Shown in pieces: positions 17,995 to 26,350 of a stretch of 64,000 nt of DNA; position 1 is the first letter of the stretch; each line of letters starts with the position of its first letter. The DNA is taken from positions 62,001 to 126,000 of the forward strand of contig NZ_JAVDSB010000006.1 in the NCBI RefSeq assembly GCF_031455095.1. Direction: 5' to 3'. The notes beneath the pieces are model-generated. The model was not told where the DNA came from and searched no databases. It saw nothing but the letters and a program-made list of their open reading frames with translations. Origin of the DNA: Paenibacillus_E qinlingensis_A (GTDB taxonomy: Bacteria; Bacillota; Bacilli; Paenibacillales; NBRC-103111). The translations under genes and the position numbers were made by a program.

Positions 17995-19581
17995 GTGAAT
18001 GGATTAACGAGATTAAGTTTAAAAAACGGTGTCGCTGTCGTCATTTTATGTTTGCTCGTGCTCGGGTATGGTGTGTACGCGACGACCCAAATCAAGCAGC
18101 AGACGTTCCCGAATATCGAGCTTCCGGCTGTATTTGTCCAAGCGATCCAGCCAGGTGCCTCGACAGAGGAGATTGAGTCGGGCATTACATCCCAATTAGA
18201 GGATAGTCTGAAAAGCATACAAGGCTACGATTCGCTCACAAGTACATCGACGGAGAACGCCGCGAATATTATCATCCAGTTCCCGTTCGGCTCAGATATG
18301 AAGAAGAAGACGACCGACGTTGAAGCAGCCGTAAACAAGGTGAAATTGCCAGATCGTGAGGAGCATAACGTTCAGCGCCTGTCCCTCGACGGTGATCCGA
18401 ACTTTAAAGCAGCGGTATTTTCGAAGGGCGAGAATGCGGCAGCCATGCAGAAAAAGTTGGAGATGGAAATCGTACCGAAGCTGAAACGGTTGGCAGGGGT
18501 CAGTTCTGTTGAACTGACGGGGACGAGTACCGAGACGCTTAGCATCGTTGTTGACAAAAGTAAGGCAGCTGAGCGCGGCATATCCCTAGGTGCCATTCAG
18601 TCAGAGCTAGAAGAACAGAACTATGCGCTCTCTCTTGGCTCCGTGACGCAGGATAAGACGACGATTCCGATTCGGTTGACGGGTCAAGTTACTGCGCGCA
18701 AACAATTGGAGAATCTGCGTATCCATCCTGCACAAGATGGACCCGGTTCTGGATCTGGGCCTAAATCTGAACCTGAAGCGAATGCCCCGGTAACATTGCT
18801 GTCGGATATCGCGACCATTACGTCGGAGACGAAGCATGATCAGATCGCGCGATTTGATGGCGAACCTAGCTTAATTTTGGGTGTTTTTAATACGCAGGAC
18901 GCGAATACGGCTGAAGTATCGGATGCCGTTAAAGAGACATTAGCTAACTATAAGTCGCAAGGTATTGACTTCCATGTTATCTCGGACCAAGGTGAGGAAA
19001 TTAAGGAGTCGGTCTCAGGGCTCGTTCGCGAAGGCCTGTACGGTACGCTGTTCTGCGTACTAATCATATTCTTGTTCTTACGTAATGTGCGGGCAACGAT
19101 TATCTCTATCGTATCGCTCCCGATTTCAATTTTCGCAACAATTGCCATTATGAATCAAATGGGGTACACGCTTAACATCATGACATTAGGCGGTATCGCC
19201 GTCTCGATTGGACGAATCGTGGACGACAGCATTGTCGTCATCGAGAATATGTATAGATGGAAGAAAGAGAATGGCGACCAACTGAAGGGCAAGGAGCTGG
19301 CTTACAAAGCTACTCATGAAGTCATCAGTGCGGTTGGCTCATCCACCGTCGAAGCGTCCAAAACACGCCTTCGTCCGATTCTGATGACGGCGTTCGCGAC
19401 GATGCTGGCACTTTTACCACTCGCACTTTCGGACTCAACAACAAGCTTGATCTCTGGCGGTTTAGCGATTACCGTCATCGGCGGCTTGTTCACGTCGACG
19501 CTGCTTACGCTGGTTGTCTTGCCTGTTATCTATGAACTAGCCTGGAAAAAGCGGAAAGTAAAGCTGGAAGAGACATTTTAA
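17995..19581 (+). CDS. RND-family efflux permease lacking its middle (in-frame deletion)
   Basis: 528 residues, about half the usual 1020-1070 of AcrB/SwrC-type pumps. The N-terminal half is normal: first helix, NIELPAVFVQAIQPGASTEE, porter domain, and helices 2-4 with the GRIVDDSIVVIEN motif that carries the proton-relay aspartates. Then, right after HEVISAVGSST, the sequence continues EASKTRLRPILMTAFATMLA, which in full-length pumps belongs to the second half, and ends with the last two helices. Helices 5-10 and the second porter domain are gone while the frame is kept. The two junction blocks are homologous in RND pumps, so recombination between halves is a plausible cause. GGAGAGGAG precedes GTG 17995. 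No membrane-fusion protein gene is adjacent. Activity is doubtful. Confidence 0.85.
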   Translation: MNGLTRLSLKNGVAVVILCLLVLGYGVYATTQIKQQTFPNIELPAVFVQAIQPGASTEEIESGITSQLEDSLKSIQGYDSLTSTSTENAANIIIQFPFGSDMKKKTTDVEAAVNKVKLPDREEHNVQRLSLDGDPNFKAAVFSKGENAAAMQKKLEMEIVPKLKRLAGVSSVELTGTSTETLSIVVDKSKAAERGISLGAIQSELEEQNYALSLGSVTQDKTTIPIRLTGQVTARKQLENLRIHPAQDGPGSGSGPKSEPEANAPVTLLSDIATITSETKHDQIARFDGEPSLILGVFNTQDANTAEVSDAVKETLANYKSQGIDFHVISDQGEEIKESVSGLVREGLYGTLFCVLIIFLFLRNVRATIISIVSLPISIFATIAIMNQMGYTLNIMTLGGIAVSIGRIVDDSIVVIENMYRWKKENGDQLKGKELAYKATHEVISAVGSSTVEASKTRLRPILMTAFATMLALLPLALSDSTTSLISGGLAITVIGGLFTSTLLTLVVLPVIYELAWKKRKVKLEETF

Positions 19582-19603
19582 AGTTATTTTTCTTATTAAG
19601 TAG

Positions 19604-19635
19604 AAGGTCTTCCTAAGTAGGAAGGCCTTTTTCTT
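19604..19635 (+). terminator. Rho-independent terminator after the RND gene
   Basis: AAGGTCTTCCT-AAGT-AGGAAGGCCTT followed by TTTCTTTTC; the stem contains one G-T pair. Confidence 0.85.
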
Positions 19636-19767
19636 TTCTTAAGTAAATAGAGAAATATGTTAAAGATGAAGGAAATCGGTCGAAAAATAGCGAAAGTTAA
19701 TATTTGGTAGGTTTAGGAATTGTTGAAGTTTACAACGTTATGACAATCACACAGGGGGAACAAGTCA

Positions 19768-21417
19768 ATGGTAATCGGAAAAAGGTTTTTAAAAGTGCTG
19801 CTTGGTCTTTTTATAGCAGTTTCAGGGCTCTTGATAGCTCAGCCACAAGCTGAGGCGGCATCCTATTCTTCGTATTGGTATCCACAAGGAAAAGTGGGAT
19901 TAATGAAACCAACGATTGTGCTTGAAATTATGAAAACCGATATCACACCTGAATTCAAAAGTTTTACAATGAAAATCGATCAAGTAAAAGTGGATGCGCA
20001 CTGGGATATGGGTAGAATGATCATGTCGTATACGCCATCCACTGATTTAAAAGTGGGAGAGCATACAGTTAATATTGTCATGGAGCTCAAAGATGATAGC
20101 TATTTACCACTTGAGAGAAGTTGGACATTTAGTGTTGACGAAAAAGCAATTGCTGATCTGCCTTCCACGCCTACGGCCCAGCAATTAGAAGGCATTAAGG
20201 CGATAAACGATTATAGAGTCATTCATGGTTTGAATCCACTTACCTTTAACAAGAATCTTACCTATGCGGCAAAGCTGCATGCGCAATATTTGGAAACGAA
20301 CAAGGTCGTCGAAACAGGGGTATCGATGCACGAAGAAAATAGTAAACCCCCGGGTTACATCGGCAGTAAACTATACGAGCGCGGTCTATACGCAGGTTAC
20401 GCGGGTTACTTTTCAGAAGACGTATCTTACAATGGAAGCTCGAAAGTAGCGATCACACAAGCGATAGATGGTCTTTTCGATGCTCCTTATCACCGGACTC
20501 CGTTCTTAACGCTGGATGCCGTAGAGATTGGTCTCGACAAACAAGGTGATTATACTGTTATTGAATTTGGACTTACGAATGAATGGAATTCACGATTAGT
20601 CGTTTCTCCGGCTCCTGGTGATCCTTATGTTCCAATTAATTTTGATGGTCATGAGACGCCTGACCCGATACGCAACCATTCCGGTACGAAGTATCCTGTC
20701 GGTTATCCGATCATGGCACAGCTATCAGGTAGATTTGTAAGAGATGTCAAATTAGTAGAATCCAAACTGACCAATAGTACAGGCAAGAGCGTGGAGCTAT
20801 TGCTGAATACGCCGGTTGATGATGATCATCTGCAGACCGAGGTTATGTTGATTCCGACCAAGCCGCTCTCACCGGATACCGTTTACACGGCATACGTCAG
20901 ATTATCCGTTATTGAAGATAATAAACCCAAAATCTATGAAAAGAAGTGGGAATTTCGTACGGAGCCTATTGCGTATTTAGGGAAAAATAAATTACATGGT
21001 GATTCTTTACAGTATTTTAAGAAAATGAGCGAACCTAGCAAGTTACAGCATGTGGTTTCTTTTGGACTAACCGATAATAAATTCATCTTGGATGATGTTA
21101 AAGTACCAATGAAGCAAAAGCCTATCATTAAAGAGGGAAGCTCTTACCTTTGGATTAGAGATTTAGCAGGGGCACTCGGCGCATCGGTAGAATGGGATGA
21201 TACTCAGAAAGCCGCCATATACACAAAACAAGGCAGAACCATCACACTTTTTACAGCTAAAAGTGCTTATATGCTAAATGGTGTAGAAGTGACAACGGAC
21301 TCCCCGGCTATTTTGGACAACGATTCTACGATTATTCCAGTGAGACTGTTATCTGAGGTGCTTGGCGCTAAGGTAGAATTTGATGAACATACACGGACAG
21401 TAAAAATTAGCTACTAA
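19768..21417 (+). CDS. Secreted CAP-domain protein with copper-amine-oxidase-N domain
   Basis: 549 residues. A signal peptide (about 1-30) ends AEA-A. After an immunoglobulin-like region (about 31-125) comes a CAP/SCP domain (about 135-265; INDYRVIHGLNPLTFNK, AKLHAQYL, SMHEEN, and a closing TVIEFGL strand), then a second beta region, and a C-terminal copper amine oxidase N-terminal-like domain (about 450-549; DLAGALGASVEWD and VRLLSEVLGAKVEFD, two paired alpha-beta units). The latter is a frequent surface stalk domain in Paenibacillus and has no oxidase activity. The CAP active-site residues are only partly conserved. Function at the cell surface is unknown. GGGGGAA precedes the ATG. Confidence 0.85.
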   Translation: MVIGKRFLKVLLGLFIAVSGLLIAQPQAEAASYSSYWYPQGKVGLMKPTIVLEIMKTDITPEFKSFTMKIDQVKVDAHWDMGRMIMSYTPSTDLKVGEHTVNIVMELKDDSYLPLERSWTFSVDEKAIADLPSTPTAQQLEGIKAINDYRVIHGLNPLTFNKNLTYAAKLHAQYLETNKVVETGVSMHEENSKPPGYIGSKLYERGLYAGYAGYFSEDVSYNGSSKVAITQAIDGLFDAPYHRTPFLTLDAVEIGLDKQGDYTVIEFGLTNEWNSRLVVSPAPGDPYVPINFDGHETPDPIRNHSGTKYPVGYPIMAQLSGRFVRDVKLVESKLTNSTGKSVELLLNTPVDDDHLQTEVMLIPTKPLSPDTVYTAYVRLSVIEDNKPKIYEKKWEFRTEPIAYLGKNKLHGDSLQYFKKMSEPSKLQHVVSFGLTDNKFILDDVKVPMKQKPIIKEGSSYLWIRDLAGALGASVEWDDTQKAAIYTKQGRTITLFTAKSAYMLNGVEVTTDSPAILDNDSTIIPVRLLSEVLGAKVEFDEHTRTVKISY

Positions 21418-21519
21418 CTTAATTTGTGGTATCGTAAATAACGCAAGTCATTTTATGATCGTCATATTTTGGTATACTAGTAGTAGATAAGAAATATGGT
21501 GAGAAAACGAGGGATGGAA

Positions 21520-21984
21520 ATGTCGTATATCGTTGATTTTAAAAATGTGTCCACGGTTGGTCTTGAATCTTCGCCTGTAGCTGAAGCACTTGCTGGTTTA
21601 CGAGCGAATGAAGCCCGTTATTTTATGAACAAGTATAAGCATGAATTTACAGTTGTACCTGCTAGTGAGAGTCAGGAGAGCCTTGACTATGCCAACCAAA
21701 TTTTGAAAGAACGTGATATTCAGTTTGCGGCCAAACCGTTAGAAACGTCTCGTTTTCAAGTGGAAAACATTCAATTTACCTACGTATTTTACGAGGATGG
21801 TCTTTCCATTAATGTGATGTACACGGTGGATGACCCGAAGAAGCGGGCTGTTGGTTTCAAGCTCTCTGAGGGGATGGAGATACCGAAAGAGTTAGAAACG
21901 AAGTTTAAGTTTGCTAGGCAGAAGTCTAAACTCGCTGGCACCATTCGGGGCTCATTTTTCGTCATTAAGGGTCAATATGAGTAA
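21520..21984 (+). CDS. Uncharacterised 154-residue cytoplasmic protein
   Basis: No family is recognised. The start ATG 21520 is chosen because GAGGG (21509-21513) lies six bases upstream; an in-frame ATG at 21496 lacks a ribosome site. The protein has no signal peptide or membrane segment, is mixed alpha/beta and charged (pattern ETSRFQVENIQFTYVFYEDG then INVMYTVDDPKKR). A TATACT -10-like box is at 21473-21478, and a terminator follows, so it is probably transcribed alone. Confidence 0.7.
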   Translation: MSYIVDFKNVSTVGLESSPVAEALAGLRANEARYFMNKYKHEFTVVPASESQESLDYANQILKERDIQFAAKPLETSRFQVENIQFTYVFYEDGLSINVMYTVDDPKKRAVGFKLSEGMEIPKELETKFKFARQKSKLAGTIRGSFFVIKGQYE

Positions 21985-22016
21985 GCTTTCGTAATATGTT
22001 AGCGTACAAGATACAA

Positions 22017-22050
22017 GCCTCTATTCCGAGTTACGGAGTGGAGGCATCCT
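22017..22050 (+). terminator. Terminator after the 154-residue protein gene
   Basis: GCCTCTATTCCG (22017-22028) pairs with CGGAGTGGAGGC (22034-22045), two mismatched or wobble positions, followed by ATCCTTTATTT. Confidence 0.6.
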
Positions 22051-22102
22051 TTATTTGTAAATTAGTGCTATACTAAGAGATATTTCAAATAAGGAGCTCA
22101 CA

Positions 22103-22372
22103 ATGACCATAAAAACAATCATTCAGGCATTCCTATTCTCTCTATTGTTGCATCTCTGCTATATGGCTTTTCAAATTATCAGCGGTATCCTAATAACGAC
22201 TCGTTATAAGCCTAACATTACAGCCCATTTAACTTCTACGTACCCGGAAAGTACGATAGCCTTTGGAGTCAAGAACACCACCAGCCCCTTAACGATCGTA
22301 GTAACGATGGTGTTAGGTATGGTTCTATTCGCTGCTGCAAAGTATGTCCTAGTAAAGGTTAGGAAGGCCTAA
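22103..22372 (+). CDS. Small membrane protein, 89 residues
   Basis: Two hydrophobic segments (about residues 7-31 and 67-84) flank a polar loop of about 35 residues. AAGGAG lies eight bases before the ATG and an extended -10 (TGCTATACT, 22066-22074) about 30 bases upstream. A terminator follows, so it appears to be a single-gene unit. No family recognised. Confidence 0.65.
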   Translation: MTIKTIIQAFLFSLLLHLCYMAFQIISGILITTRYKPNITAHLTSTYPESTIAFGVKNTTSPLTIVVTMVLGMVLFAAAKYVLVKVRKA

Positions 22373-22393
22373 ATTTTAAAATAAACGCATACG

Positions 22394-22428
22394 AAAGAGA
22401 CCGTTGATTGTGGACGGTCTCTTTTCTA
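22394..22428 (+). terminator. Terminator after the 89-residue membrane protein gene
   Basis: AAAGAGACCGT (22394-22404) pairs perfectly with ACGGTCTCTTT (22414-22424), then TTC. Confidence 0.85.
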
Positions 22429-22804
22429 TTAGTAGCTTCATACGACAAAAAAGGCAGATAAAATCAACTCTTTAACCATCGCATGAGGGACCACAGACAT
22501 AGATAAAGCTTGGCTAATGGAAGTGGTTAATTAGAAATGGTAGGATAACGGGCTCAACATACGGAGCGCCAATAGATGATATCGGCCTATTTTATAAGAG
22601 AGGTAATACCGAAATGTACAGTAGTTTTTAATAAAAAAATAGAAAAATATGGGTCAAGTGTCATGCTTTTTAGTAATTATGTCTTTTTTATACGACATGC
22701 AGTGGCAGCAAATACCCCCTAGGTCTTTTGAAACTGGTTAAACGCTTATGAACTGGCTAAGATTGGAAACTATAATCCTATTACAGAATGCGAGGAAAAT
22801 CGAC
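22429..22804. other. Intergenic region upstream of the LPMO gene
   Basis: 376 bases without a supportable gene. It is AT-rich towards 22610-22700 and should hold the LPMO promoter. TGGTTAAACGCTTATGA at 22735-22751 loosely recalls a catabolite-repression site but misses key positions. Confidence 0.4.
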
Positions 22805-24343
22805 ATGGTCATTACGCAACAATCCGTATGGGGAAAGTTGGGGTTAAGCTCCCGCTCATTTAAGCTTGCACTTCTACTTGGGTTCATGCTAGTAGTGCTG
22901 GCTTGCACATTTGCCTTCTCGAGTAAAGCTTCTGCTCATGGCTACATCGAATCGCCAGCTAGTCGTACGCTACTATGCCAGCAAGGGACGAACAAGTCTT
23001 GTGGTGCTATTCAGTACGAACCGCAAAGTGCGGAAGGCAAAGGAGGATTCCCAGCATCGGGGCCGGTAGACGGTCAGATTGCGGGAGCGGGCAAATATAC
23101 AGAGTTGGATGCACAGACAGCTGATCGTTGGAAGAAAGTCGAAATGAAAGGTGGCCAAAATTCGTTTACCTGGAAATTCACAGCGAATCACCTGACGAAG
23201 GAATGGAAATATTACATAACCAAAATTGGCTGGGACCCGAATAAGCCGCTTACGCGCGACCAATTGGAATCAAAACCTTTCTGCACGGTGGATGGCTATA
23301 ATATGAAGCCTGACATGACAGTAACGCATAAATGTAACGTGCCGACAGACCGAACTGGTTATTATATCATTTTAGGCGTATGGGAGATTGGTGATACGGG
23401 CAATGCCTTCTATCAGGCAGTTGACGTCAATTTGACTCAAGGCGGCAGCACGACGCCACCAGATCCAGAGCCGCCATTTGTGCTGCCGAACTTCCCAGCG
23501 AGTGCTTGGTGTTCTACGCATACAGAGAGCACCATAACGATGGAGTGGACAGCTTCAACGGCTTCAGCAGGGATTAAGCAATATGAAATCAGTCGGAATG
23601 GCAGCGTAGTAGGTACAACGACGAAAACCGCATATACCGATACCGGGCTGCCAGCAAATTCGACATTTGCTTATACGTTGGTAGCGGTGGATAACGCGGG
23701 TAACCGTTCGGCTTCTAGCCCAGCTGTAACGGCAAGCACGCTGCCTGCGGTGGTAATCCCGACGCCAGATAAGGAGGCACCATCGCGGCCTACGGGTGTA
23801 GCCGCCAGTAACGTAACAGAATCGGCAGCTACACTAAGTTGGTCAGCTGCTGTGGACAATGTCGGCGTAACGAAGTACGAGGTATATCGTGACGGCAAGT
23901 TAATCAGCACAACGGCTTCAAGGTCGTATGCAGACAGCGGCCTAAACGCATCAACCGCATACGCGTATACGGTAATTGCTTTGGATGCGGCCAACAATCG
24001 TTCCACGGCAAGCGCTTCACTGACCGTTACAACGAAGTCAGCAACAGTTACGCCACCAGTTCAGGGAACGACATGGGACAGCGCCAAGATTTATTTGGCG
24101 GGTGACAAAGTCACTTTCAACGGCATTGAATATGCAGCCGGATGGTGGACCAAAGGTGAACAACCAGATACATCAGATGTTTGGAAGGCTGTTGCCAAAG
24201 ACGCCGTTCTGACTTGGAACAATGTGAAAGCCTACAATGGCGGCGATAAAGTCGTATATGCAGGGCACACGTATCAAGCGAAATGGTGGACCAAAGGTGA
24301 GATCCCAGGTAAAGCTGGGGTATGGTCACTGATCAACGAATAG
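22805..24343 (+). CDS. AA10 lytic polysaccharide monooxygenase with FnIII and chitin-binding domains
   Basis: 512 residues. Signal peptide 1-44 ends ASA, so the mature protein begins with His45 (HGYIESPASR), the first ligand of the copper histidine brace. The second ligand is His129 in FTANHLTKEW; NAFYQAVDVN near 210 carries the axial aromatic residue. The catalytic AA10 domain (about 45-220) is followed by two fibronectin type III domains (about 240-330 and 340-425) and two CBM5/12 chitin-binding modules (about 430-470 and 475-512), each with the AxWWTKGE motif. It should oxidatively cleave crystalline chitin outside the cell. GAGGAAAA precedes ATG 22805; the in-frame ATG at 22748 would spoil the signal peptide. 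Confidence 0.95.
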   Translation: MVITQQSVWGKLGLSSRSFKLALLLGFMLVVLACTFAFSSKASAHGYIESPASRTLLCQQGTNKSCGAIQYEPQSAEGKGGFPASGPVDGQIAGAGKYTELDAQTADRWKKVEMKGGQNSFTWKFTANHLTKEWKYYITKIGWDPNKPLTRDQLESKPFCTVDGYNMKPDMTVTHKCNVPTDRTGYYIILGVWEIGDTGNAFYQAVDVNLTQGGSTTPPDPEPPFVLPNFPASAWCSTHTESTITMEWTASTASAGIKQYEISRNGSVVGTTTKTAYTDTGLPANSTFAYTLVAVDNAGNRSASSPAVTASTLPAVVIPTPDKEAPSRPTGVAASNVTESAATLSWSAAVDNVGVTKYEVYRDGKLISTTASRSYADSGLNASTAYAYTVIALDAANNRSTASASLTVTTKSATVTPPVQGTTWDSAKIYLAGDKVTFNGIEYAAGWWTKGEQPDTSDVWKAVAKDAVLTWNNVKAYNGGDKVVYAGHTYQAKWWTKGEIPGKAGVWSLINE

Positions 24344-24348
24344 AAGCC

Positions 24349-24383
24349 AACCCTCTATCCACATGTGGATAGAGGGTTTTTGC
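24349..24383 (+). terminator. Rho-independent terminator after the LPMO gene
   Basis: A perfect 15-bp inverted repeat (AACCCTCTATCCACA with its complement, 24349-24378) followed by TTT. Confidence 0.9.
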
Positions 24384-24512
24384 TAGTTATACACAGTTTG
24401 AGCACAAACATTGTGCGCAAGCAAGCAACTGTCAGCAACAACAACGCCCTTGAGCACAATTTTTCAGCAGTGACGCTGCATTCTCCGCCCGCAATCCGAT
24501 GTCTGTACCCTT

Positions 24513-24866
24513 TTAAAACCGACCAATAGCAACTAGTAAAGCTAACGCGAAGAAGATAACGTTCACGCCTATGTCTCGATACTCTTTACGAGCAATATGG
24601 AAGAGAGCGCCGAGCAGAACGACAGCGGCAAGTGCAGTTGCAGCAATCGGTGTCCAAACGGGTGCGATATTCGTCGCTTGCGGCAGAATGAGTCCAACTG
24701 CCCCGATCAATTCAGCTAGCCCGATAAAGACGACGAATGCTTTTGGAACGTCTTTTACCCATCCCCAAGATGCGCTGGCTTTGTCATACTGAAACGCCTT
24801 CAACCAGCCAGAATAAACAAACCCAAACGCTGCTAGTCCTTGAATGATCCATATGGTGATATGCAT
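24513..24866 (-). CDS. DoxX-family membrane protein
   Basis: 117 residues, four hydrophobic helices, with the DoxX pattern FVYSGWLKAF in helix 1 and FIGLAELIGAVGLILP in helix 2. DoxX-like proteins are linked to thiol or quinone stress in Gram-positives; the exact role is unknown. ATG 24866 is chosen because AGGAGG lies 12 bases upstream; in-frame codons further up have no ribosome site. It is divergent from an HxlR regulator, a common pairing. Confidence 0.8.
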   Translation of the reverse strand: MHITIWIIQGLAAFGFVYSGWLKAFQYDKASASWGWVKDVPKAFVVFIGLAELIGAVGLILPQATNIAPVWTPIAATALAAVVLLGALFHIARKEYRDIGVNVIFFALALLVAIGRF

Positions 24867-24900
24867 GCTAGGTTTCAACCTCCTGACTATGTATGGGCTA

Positions 24901-24981
24901 TCTACTAATGGTATAGTAGACCCTAGGAATCCATTCAAGCAAGTAGGCACTTTATCTAGACTGAGTAACGAAAAAGTTACC
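24901..24981. promoter_or_regulatory. Two dyads in the doxX/hxlR intergenic region
   Basis: TCTACTAATGGTATAGTAGA (24901-24920) is a 7+7 inverted repeat with a six-base spacer, and GTAAC-GAAAAA-GTTAC (24965-24980) is a second dyad 32 bases before the HxlR start. Either could be the HxlR operator; the first is the more symmetric and lies close to the doxX start. Confidence 0.5.
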
Positions 24982-25012
24982 TAACCATGCAACGGGAAGT
25001 GGGAGGAGTTCA

Positions 25013-25366
25013 ATGAAAGAGTATTGTAAATTTGAATCAGCGCTAAGTATCCTGGTAGGAAAATGGAAGCCTGTCATATTACTTCAGCTTATTTCAAACG
25101 GCACAATGAGATTCAGCGAGCTTCAAAAGTCGATACCAGACATCAACAAGAAGATGCTTACCCAACAACTCAGAGAGCTCGAATATAACGATATCGTGCA
25201 TCGTGAGGTTTACAATCAAGTCCCTCCCAAAGTAGAGTATTCCATTTCCGAATATGGCAAAGGTTTAAGCGCGGTGTTACAGCCATTGAACGATTGGGGC
25301 GCTACCCATATTGCGCATATGAATGCGTTATACGGAGAAGATCGTGCAGGGAATGAATCGAAGTAA
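25013..25366 (+). CDS. HxlR-family transcriptional regulator
   Basis: 117 residues, a single winged-helix domain: LSILVGKWKPVILLQLISNG, RFSELQKSIPDINKKMLTQQ and the VEYSISEYG wing. Cys5 (MKEYC) sits in the N-terminal position used for thiol sensing in YodB/HypR relatives, so it may respond to electrophiles or disulfide stress. It is divergent from doxX, its probable target. GGGAGGAG precedes the ATG. Confidence 0.85.
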   Translation: MKEYCKFESALSILVGKWKPVILLQLISNGTMRFSELQKSIPDINKKMLTQQLRELEYNDIVHREVYNQVPPKVEYSISEYGKGLSAVLQPLNDWGATHIAHMNALYGEDRAGNESK

Positions 25367-25390
25367 ATGATGCGCTAAGGACGGATAATC

Positions 25391-26332
25391 ATGACATTGC
25401 AGCAGTTAAAATATATACTGACCATTGTGAATTGTGGTTCTATCAGTGAGGCTGCCAAGCAGCTTTTCATCTCTCAGCCAAGTCTGTCTAGTGCGGTAAA
25501 AGAAATCGAGCAGGAAATCGGCGTTGATATTTTTCTGCGTTCATCCAAGGGAATTGCCCTGTCGAATGAAGGGGCAGAATTTCTATCCTATGCTCGGCAG
25601 GTCGTAGAGCAAGCAGAGCTCCTTGAGCAAAGGTATATGAATAAAAAACCTTCCAAAAAGTTATGCTCAATCTCTACACAGCATTATGCTTTCTCGGTTC
25701 AAGCGTTTGTCAGTTTACTGAAAGGCTTGAACACGAATGAGTACGAATGTACGTTGCGCGAAACAAGAACGCATGAAATTATTGAAGATGTGCGCAATAT
25801 GCGCAGCGAGCTTGGCATTCTCTATCTCAATGATTTTAACCAGAAAGTTATTCAGAAGATGTTGAAAGAAAATGGCTTACAATTCCACCCGCTTTTCGTG
25901 GCGGAACCTCATGTGTTCATTAGCTCGGAGCATCCACTTGCGGCGAAGTCGATACTGGAAATCGAAGATTTGGATGAGTTTCCGTGTTTAGCTTTTGAAC
26001 AAGGGGAATTTAATTCCTTCTACTTCTCAGAGGAAATCTTAAGCACCAGGACGCATAAGAAGAAAATCTTAGTTAGTGATCGTGCGACGTTATTCAATCT
26101 CCTCATTGGGTTAAATGGCTATACAATCAGCTCTGGCGTACTGAATTCAGACTTGAATGGCGAGCAGATTAAATCAGTGCGCTTGCGTACGGATGAGCAT
26201 ATGCAGATTGGATACATCACGAATAAAAAGGTCACGCTGAGCCTGCTGGCCGATGATTATGTTCGGAAGCTGAAAAGTGTCATTTCAGATTTTGGCTATA
26301 CGATTATAAGCCAAGAGGATGAACTCGGCTGA
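25391..26332 (+). CDS. LysR-family regulator, possibly of methionine synthesis
   Basis: 313 residues. N-terminal LysR helix-turn-helix (residues 1-60: LKYILTIVNCGSISEAAKQL, then SQPSLSSAVKEIE) and a C-terminal periplasmic-binding-like effector domain. The relatives with ILTIVNCGSISEAAKQLF include the CysB/MetR-like sulfur regulators of Firmicutes. It converges on metE, and a TATAGTTT half-site typical of Met-box elements lies upstream of metE, so control of metE is a reasonable inference. It starts 24 bases after hxlR on the same strand but is probably separate in function. Confidence 0.85.
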   Translation: MTLQQLKYILTIVNCGSISEAAKQLFISQPSLSSAVKEIEQEIGVDIFLRSSKGIALSNEGAEFLSYARQVVEQAELLEQRYMNKKPSKKLCSISTQHYAFSVQAFVSLLKGLNTNEYECTLRETRTHEIIEDVRNMRSELGILYLNDFNQKVIQKMLKENGLQFHPLFVAEPHVFISSEHPLAAKSILEIEDLDEFPCLAFEQGEFNSFYFSEEILSTRTHKKKILVSDRATLFNLLIGLNGYTISSGVLNSDLNGEQIKSVRLRTDEHMQIGYITNKKVTLSLLADDYVRKLKSVISDFGYTIISQEDELG

Positions 26333-26343
26333 GTTCATCCTCT
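26314..26343. terminator. Hairpin between converging lysR and metE genes
   Basis: AGAGGATGAACTC-GGCT-GAGTTCATCCTCT is a perfect 13-bp stem that overlaps the last codons and stop of the LysR gene. No long T run follows on either strand, so termination efficiency is uncertain. Confidence 0.6.
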
Positions 26344-26350
26344 CTAGGTA

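Noticed and set aside
17908..18218. 100-codon minus-strand frame at the start of the RND gene.
   Set aside because: Antisense shadow of the RND N-terminus without a ribosome site.
22735..22751. Possible catabolite-repression site upstream of the LPMO gene.
   Set aside because: TGGTTAAACGCTTATGA lacks several invariant cre positions on both strands.
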